Part shown: piece after piece, positions 60,749 through 64,000 of the stretch
Layout of the letters: each line of letters opens with the position of its first letter
Position numbering within the stretch: the stretch's first letter is position 1
Source of the DNA: an uncultured Clostridia bacterium
GTDB lineage: Bacteria; Bacillota; Clostridia; Christensenellales; QALW01
NCBI GenBank assembly: GCA_934434555.1
Contig: CAKRZX010000004.1
Span: 1 to 64,000 of the forward strand
Reading direction: 5' to 3'
DNA: 64,000 bases
Notes under the pieces: generated by a model
Database searches by the model: none
Seen by the model: the letters and a program-made list of their open reading frames with translations, nothing else
Told to the model about the DNA's origin: nothing
Position numbers and translations under genes: made by a program

Positions 60749-61069
60749 TCAGCCTCCGAAAAGACCGTTAAGTACACTGGGAAGTTTGTCCGCCTCGCTT
60801 ATATACTTCATAAGCGCAGAAACGGCAACGTCCATAACGCCCAGCAGAACAGCCGACACAAGAACGAACACGATAACACATACTGAATACGTGCGCAGGT
60901 CCTCTTTTGTGGGCCAACTTACTTTTTTGAGTTCGGATATCATTTCACCGAAAGGATGTTTCCTGTCCTTTTTCTCTTTTTTCTTCTTTTTGTCGCCTTT
61001 ATCGGTTTTGGCTGTTTCCTTAACAACCTCGGCCTTTTCTACGGCAACCTTCTCTACATTTTCCGACAT
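60749..61069 (-). CDS. secE: Preprotein translocase subunit SecE
   Basis: A 106-residue SecE: a charged Lys-rich N-terminal half (KGDKKKKKEKKDRK) and a single C-terminal membrane helix after the conserved ELKKVSWPTKEDL. ATG 61069 follows AAGGTG. Confidence 0.95.
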   Translation of the reverse strand: MSENVEKVAVEKAEVVKETAKTDKGDKKKKKEKKDRKHPFGEMISELKKVSWPTKEDLRTYSVCVIVFVLVSAVLLGVMDVAVSALMKYISEADKLPSVLNGLFGG

Positions 61070-61099
61070 AATAATCACACCTTTAATAATTTTGAATAA

Positions 61100-61261
61100 T
61101 TATTTGGTTTCTTTGTGCAGGGTATGTTTCTTGCAGAATCTGCAATACTTTTGAAGTTCAATACGCTCGGCGTTATTCTTCTTATTCTTCATTGTATCGT
61201 AATTCCTGTTCTTGCACTCTGTGCAGGCAAGAGTGATTTTGGTTCTCTGTCCTACTGCCAT
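61100..61261 (-). CDS. rpmG: 50S ribosomal protein L33
   Basis: A 53-residue zinc-ribbon type L33 (CTECKNRNYDT, CRFCKKHTLHKETK). ATG 61261 follows GGGAGG; the frame extends upstream without an SD. Confidence 0.97.
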   Translation of the reverse strand: MAVGQRTKITLACTECKNRNYDTMKNKKNNAERIELQKYCRFCKKHTLHKETK

Positions 61262-61369
61262 TTTAAGTACCTCCCGAAATAAACAAACTGCTCCGATATT
61301 AAGCCCAAATAGGGTATCATATTTTTCGAAGTCTGTCAAATACTATTTGTTCTTTTTTGCGATTTTTTT

Positions 61370-62440
61370 CTATTTCCTGCTTTTCAGGCGCGAAATCGTC
61401 TTGCGGAGTTTCTTTCTTGTGTGTTCAAGGAACGTAAAAAGCCTGAACCAAAACGGCTTGAAACAGTAGTCAAACTCGCCTATCATCTCCGTTGCCTGCC
61501 CCGCAAAACCCTTTTTGAACTTATAGAGCCCGTAAATGGGATTGTTCTCGTCCTCTATTTTCCCCGGAACGCCACGCAGGTCATAAACTTCACAACCGTT
61601 TTCCATACTCCAACGTATCATTTCCCACTGGATAAGATAGTTGGGCATATAATTGCGGTATTTATTGCCGCTTGCGCCGTAAAGATAAAGGCATTTGTTT
61701 CCGTAAAGCCCCGCCATTGTGCCCGAAACGCACACATCCTGACCGTTTTCGTCCTTTACATAGGCAAGGAATATGCGGCAGTACTTACCTAAGCAGTCGT
61801 ACATACGGTAGAAATAGTTAATATCCCTTATAACAAAGCCGTCGCGCTCGCCGGTGGTGCGCATAAGTTCAAAGAACACGGGGATATCTTCCCTTGTGCC
61901 GATTCTTATTTCCACGCCTTTTTTCTGCGCAACGCGTATATTGTACCGCGTCTTATGATGAAAGGATTGAAGCAATTCTTCCTCGGTCTTGCCTTTAAGA
62001 TACACGCGCATTAAGAACCTTGCCTGTACACCTTCGAGATTATAGTAGTTGTTTGTAAGTTTGAACCCCAACTCTTTCATAATCTCCGCGTACCCGGTAT
62101 CGGTCGCGGGGGTGTCGGTGTCGATTTTAAGGTTCATCGCATTATACTTTTTCGCAAGTTCCTTTGCGCCGTCAACTATTTTGCCCAACACTTCACGGTC
62201 GTGCAAATCACACACCGGTCCGCGGGGCGCATACATAAACGTACAGGGAAACATAGGTATGTGCCTTATAAGTATACTGAGTGTGCCGCATATTTTGTTG
62301 TCCGCATCACGCACGATAACGAATTCGTTCGTCCACGCACTTTTTACTCTGCCCCACTCTGCCGACTGCAAAATGTGGCTGCGCTCGTGGTGGGAGCAGA
62401 ACTCGGTATATTCCTTTTCAAGTTCGGGTGTAAGTTTCAT
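61370..62440 (-). CDS. FemAB/FemX-type peptidoglycan interpeptide transferase
   Basis: A 356-residue protein with two GNAT-like halves and a helical arm (FCSHHERSHILQSAEWGRVK, APRGPVCD, SFHHKTRYNIRVAQKKGVEI, LYGASGNKYRNYMPNYLIQWEMIRW, DLRGVPG). These enzymes add amino acids from aminoacyl-tRNA to lipid II. Some relatives act on lysyl- or alanyl-tRNA, so the added residue is not known. It lies 7 bases after ybeY. Confidence 0.92.
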   Translation of the reverse strand: MKLTPELEKEYTEFCSHHERSHILQSAEWGRVKSAWTNEFVIVRDADNKICGTLSILIRHIPMFPCTFMYAPRGPVCDLHDREVLGKIVDGAKELAKKYNAMNLKIDTDTPATDTGYAEIMKELGFKLTNNYYNLEGVQARFLMRVYLKGKTEEELLQSFHHKTRYNIRVAQKKGVEIRIGTREDIPVFFELMRTTGERDGFVIRDINYFYRMYDCLGKYCRIFLAYVKDENGQDVCVSGTMAGLYGNKCLYLYGASGNKYRNYMPNYLIQWEMIRWSMENGCEVYDLRGVPGKIEDENNPIYGLYKFKKGFAGQATEMIGEFDYCFKPFWFRLFTFLEHTRKKLRKTISRLKSRK

Positions 62441-62447
62441 ATATGTA

Positions 62448-62924
62448 TCAATCCTCTCTGGTATAATTCAGTTTTTCAAGCATTTCTTCTTCACGTTTGC
62501 GCATAACTTTTTTTTCGTCCTCTTCCATATGGTCGTAGCCCATAAGGTGAAGCATACCGTGAATGCATAAATACGCCGCCTCGCGGGTGGTGCTGTGCCC
62601 GTATTCTTCCGCCTGTTCTTTAAGTCTCGGAAACGAAATTATTATATCCCCCAGCATTATGTTGCCTGTTTCGGGATTCACAAACGGTTCTTCTCCGGCG
62701 TTTCGCTCCCACAGCGGAAACGAGAGCACGTCCGTTTCCCTGTCGATTCCCCTTTGCTCGGCGTTAATCTGCCTTATTGTGTCAGCGTCGGTAAGATACA
62801 CGCACACTTCGTAATCGTCGCGGCAGAGTTCATCCTTCCCCGCATAGGAAACCACCTTTTCAAGTATGGGGCAGATTTTTCCGCTTTCGTCAGTGCGTAT
62901 CCCGTCAATTATTTCCGCCGTCAT
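62448..62924 (-). CDS. ybeY: Endoribonuclease YbeY
   Basis: A 158-residue metal-dependent RNase in 16S rRNA maturation and ribosome quality control. Zinc motif HGMLHLMGYDH near the C-terminus; TDADTIRQINAEQRGIDRETDVLSFPL earlier. ATG 62924 has GGAG 9 bases upstream and overlaps the end of pgpH by 20 bases. Confidence 0.95.
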   Translation of the reverse strand: MTAEIIDGIRTDESGKICPILEKVVSYAGKDELCRDDYEVCVYLTDADTIRQINAEQRGIDRETDVLSFPLWERNAGEEPFVNPETGNIMLGDIIISFPRLKEQAEEYGHSTTREAAYLCIHGMLHLMGYDHMEEDEKKVMRKREEEMLEKLNYTRED

Positions 62925-64000
62925 CTTTCTTTTCTCCGTTATCGTCATATTTGATTCTTGTATGGTACATCGCCGCAAGAGTAAGCGCGAAAGAGTGCTT
63001 TATTGCGTTGATGTCTTTAAGTGAAAGGTCACAGTCGTCAAGTTCGCCGTCTTCCATACGCATTTTGCACATCTTTTCTATCTGCGCCCGTATGGATTCG
63101 GTACTTTTTTCATCCATCGACCGTACCGACGCCTCGATTCCGTCGGCAAGCAAAATTATGCCCGCCTCTTTCGTCTGCGGATTGGGTCCGGGATAACGGA
63201 AATCGTTTATATCCGTGTTGGGGTCTGTTTCCTTTGCCTTATTGTAGAAATACATTACCGCCGACGTGCCGTGGTGCTGCTTTATTATGTCTATTATCTC
63301 CGCGGGAAGTTTGTTTGCCTTTGCCATTTGCACGCCCTCGGTGATGTGAGAGAAAATCATATCCGCACTTTCGCGCGGCGAAAGAGTGCTGTGGAAATTC
63401 TTTGAATCCGGCGTTTGATTCTCGGTATAGCACTCAGGCATACGGAGTTTGCCTATATCGTGGTAAAGCGCGCCCGCGCGGGCAAGCATTGCATTTGCGC
63501 CTATATCCTTCGCGGCGTTTTCCGCAAGTTCGGCAACGGCGGTTGAATGCTGATACGTGCCCGGAACTTCAATGCTCATACGCCTTAAAAGGTCGCTGCC
63601 CGTGCTTGAAAGTTCAAGCAGTTTGCTTTGCGTAAGCAGATTGAATGCCGATTCCCATATTGAAATCGAACCCGTGCTTAAAAGCGATGCCACTATTCCG
63701 CCCGCAAGGCAGTACAGCGCCGCAACAGAACTGTATTCGGCACTTTTTCCCGCAAGCATAAGCACGGTAAATTCGGCAATCATGCTTACAAGTCCCGAAG
63801 CCGCGCCGGGAAGCAGCATTTTCGCCCTTGACGCAACGCGCACGAATTTACAGATAAACACTGCCGCCGTGCCGCCTGCGTAAGCGGATATCATAAGGGC
63901 AATGGAATCTATCCCGAACAAATCGCTTTCCTTTGAGATTATAAGCGAAAGCACCACTGAAAGTGCTGTATTTACCACCAGTGCAAGATTTTCGTTAAAG
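62905..64000 (-). CDS. pgpH: PgpH-type HD-domain c-di-AMP phosphodiesterase, 5' end outside the window
   Basis: The visible 365 codons are the C-terminal part of a 7TMR-HD protein; the frame is open at the window edge. Membrane helices lie before LLTQSKLLELSSTGSDLLRRM, followed by an HD domain (HSTAVAELAENAAKDIG, ALYHDIGKLRMPECYTENQ, IIKQHHGTS, LLADGIEASVRSMD). PgpH hydrolyses c-di-AMP. The order pgpH-ybeY is the usual one in Bacillota, where phoH commonly lies upstream. Confidence 0.93.
   Translation of the reverse strand, partial: FNENLALVVNTALSVVLSLIISKESDLFGIDSIALMISAYAGGTAAVFICKFVRVASRAKMLLPGAASGLVSMIAEFTVLMLAGKSAEYSSVAALYCLAGGIVASLLSTGSISIWESAFNLLTQSKLLELSSTGSDLLRRMSIEVPGTYQHSTAVAELAENAAKDIGANAMLARAGALYHDIGKLRMPECYTENQTPDSKNFHSTLSPRESADMIFSHITEGVQMAKANKLPAEIIDIIKQHHGTSAVMYFYNKAKETDPNTDINDFRYPGPNPQTKEAGIILLADGIEASVRSMDEKSTESIRAQIEKMCKMRMEDGELDDCDLSLKDINAIKHSFALTLAAMYHTRIKYDDNGEKKDDGGNN

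Overview
The window looks like chromosomal DNA of an uncultured, probably gut-associated member of the Bacillota, class Clostridia. Supporting signs are strong Shine-Dalgarno sites before almost every gene, some TTG/GTG starts, and Clostridia-type families (archaeal-type ProS, DapL, RecD2, PerR-rubrerythrin, YlmH, RqcP, YhaM, PgpH, GH127). Most promoters have near-consensus -35/-10 boxes. I cannot name a genus.

Layout. 1-8.2 kb: tRNA-Leu, gtrA-like gene, a membrane protein with recD2, a zinc-ribbon protein, an EamA permease, proS and a phosphohexomutase. 8.2-16.9 kb: a tight leftward operon of rqcP, ispDF, a beta-propeller membrane protein, radA, a PIN/TRAM protein, a DUF5711-type protein, a CvpA-like protein and a second propeller protein. 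17-20.5 kb: an M18 peptidase, an MFS permease and ylmH, the last carrying a 270-bp in-frame palindromic insert. 20.6-29.6 kb: a GH127 enzyme, a Cys/Gly-rich peptide, membrane and regulatory genes, and an acyltransferase-GT8-GT8-acyltransferase operon. 29.6-31.1 kb: YerC, then perR-rbr. 31.1-34.4 kb: an accessory locus with a tyrosine recombinase, a DNA segment flanked by inverted recombination-type sites that carries an outward promoter and a terminator, a DUF2971-like gene and a lipoprotein. 34.4-47.6 kb: a GH99-like/apt fusion, cca, mntP with a Mn riboswitch, dapL-dapF, yhaM, a second GH99-like gene, glmM and pepF. 47.6-48.6 kb: a gene-free repeat region. 48.6-53.9 kb: an M29 peptidase, dapB with an ACT extension, dapA, asd, and a WalJ-like hydrolase. 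54-56 kb: a small accessory patch (sigma-like HTH, SLOG, XRE) and direct repeats. 56-64 kb: MscS, a TIM-barrel epimerase, the rpmG-secE-nusG-rplK-rplA-rplJ-rplL cluster with an L10 leader, a FemAB-type transferase, ybeY and pgpH, which runs off the end.

How the genes work together. DapL, DapF, DapA, DapB and Asd form an aminotransferase-type route to meso-diaminopimelate and lysine. GlmM, the FemAB-type enzyme and IspDF also feed cell-wall or isoprenoid precursors. RqcP and YlmH are S4 proteins linked to stalled or dividing-cell translation.

The two most unusual structures are (1) the putative invertible promoter/terminator switch at 31996-32281, currently drawn in what looks like the OFF orientation for the DUF2971 gene, and (2) a full-length imperfect palindrome inserted in frame in ylmH (19849-20128), whose removal restores a canonical YlmH. 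Other points of note are the GH99-apt and DapB-ACT fusions and a 277-bp nested palindromic intergenic element.
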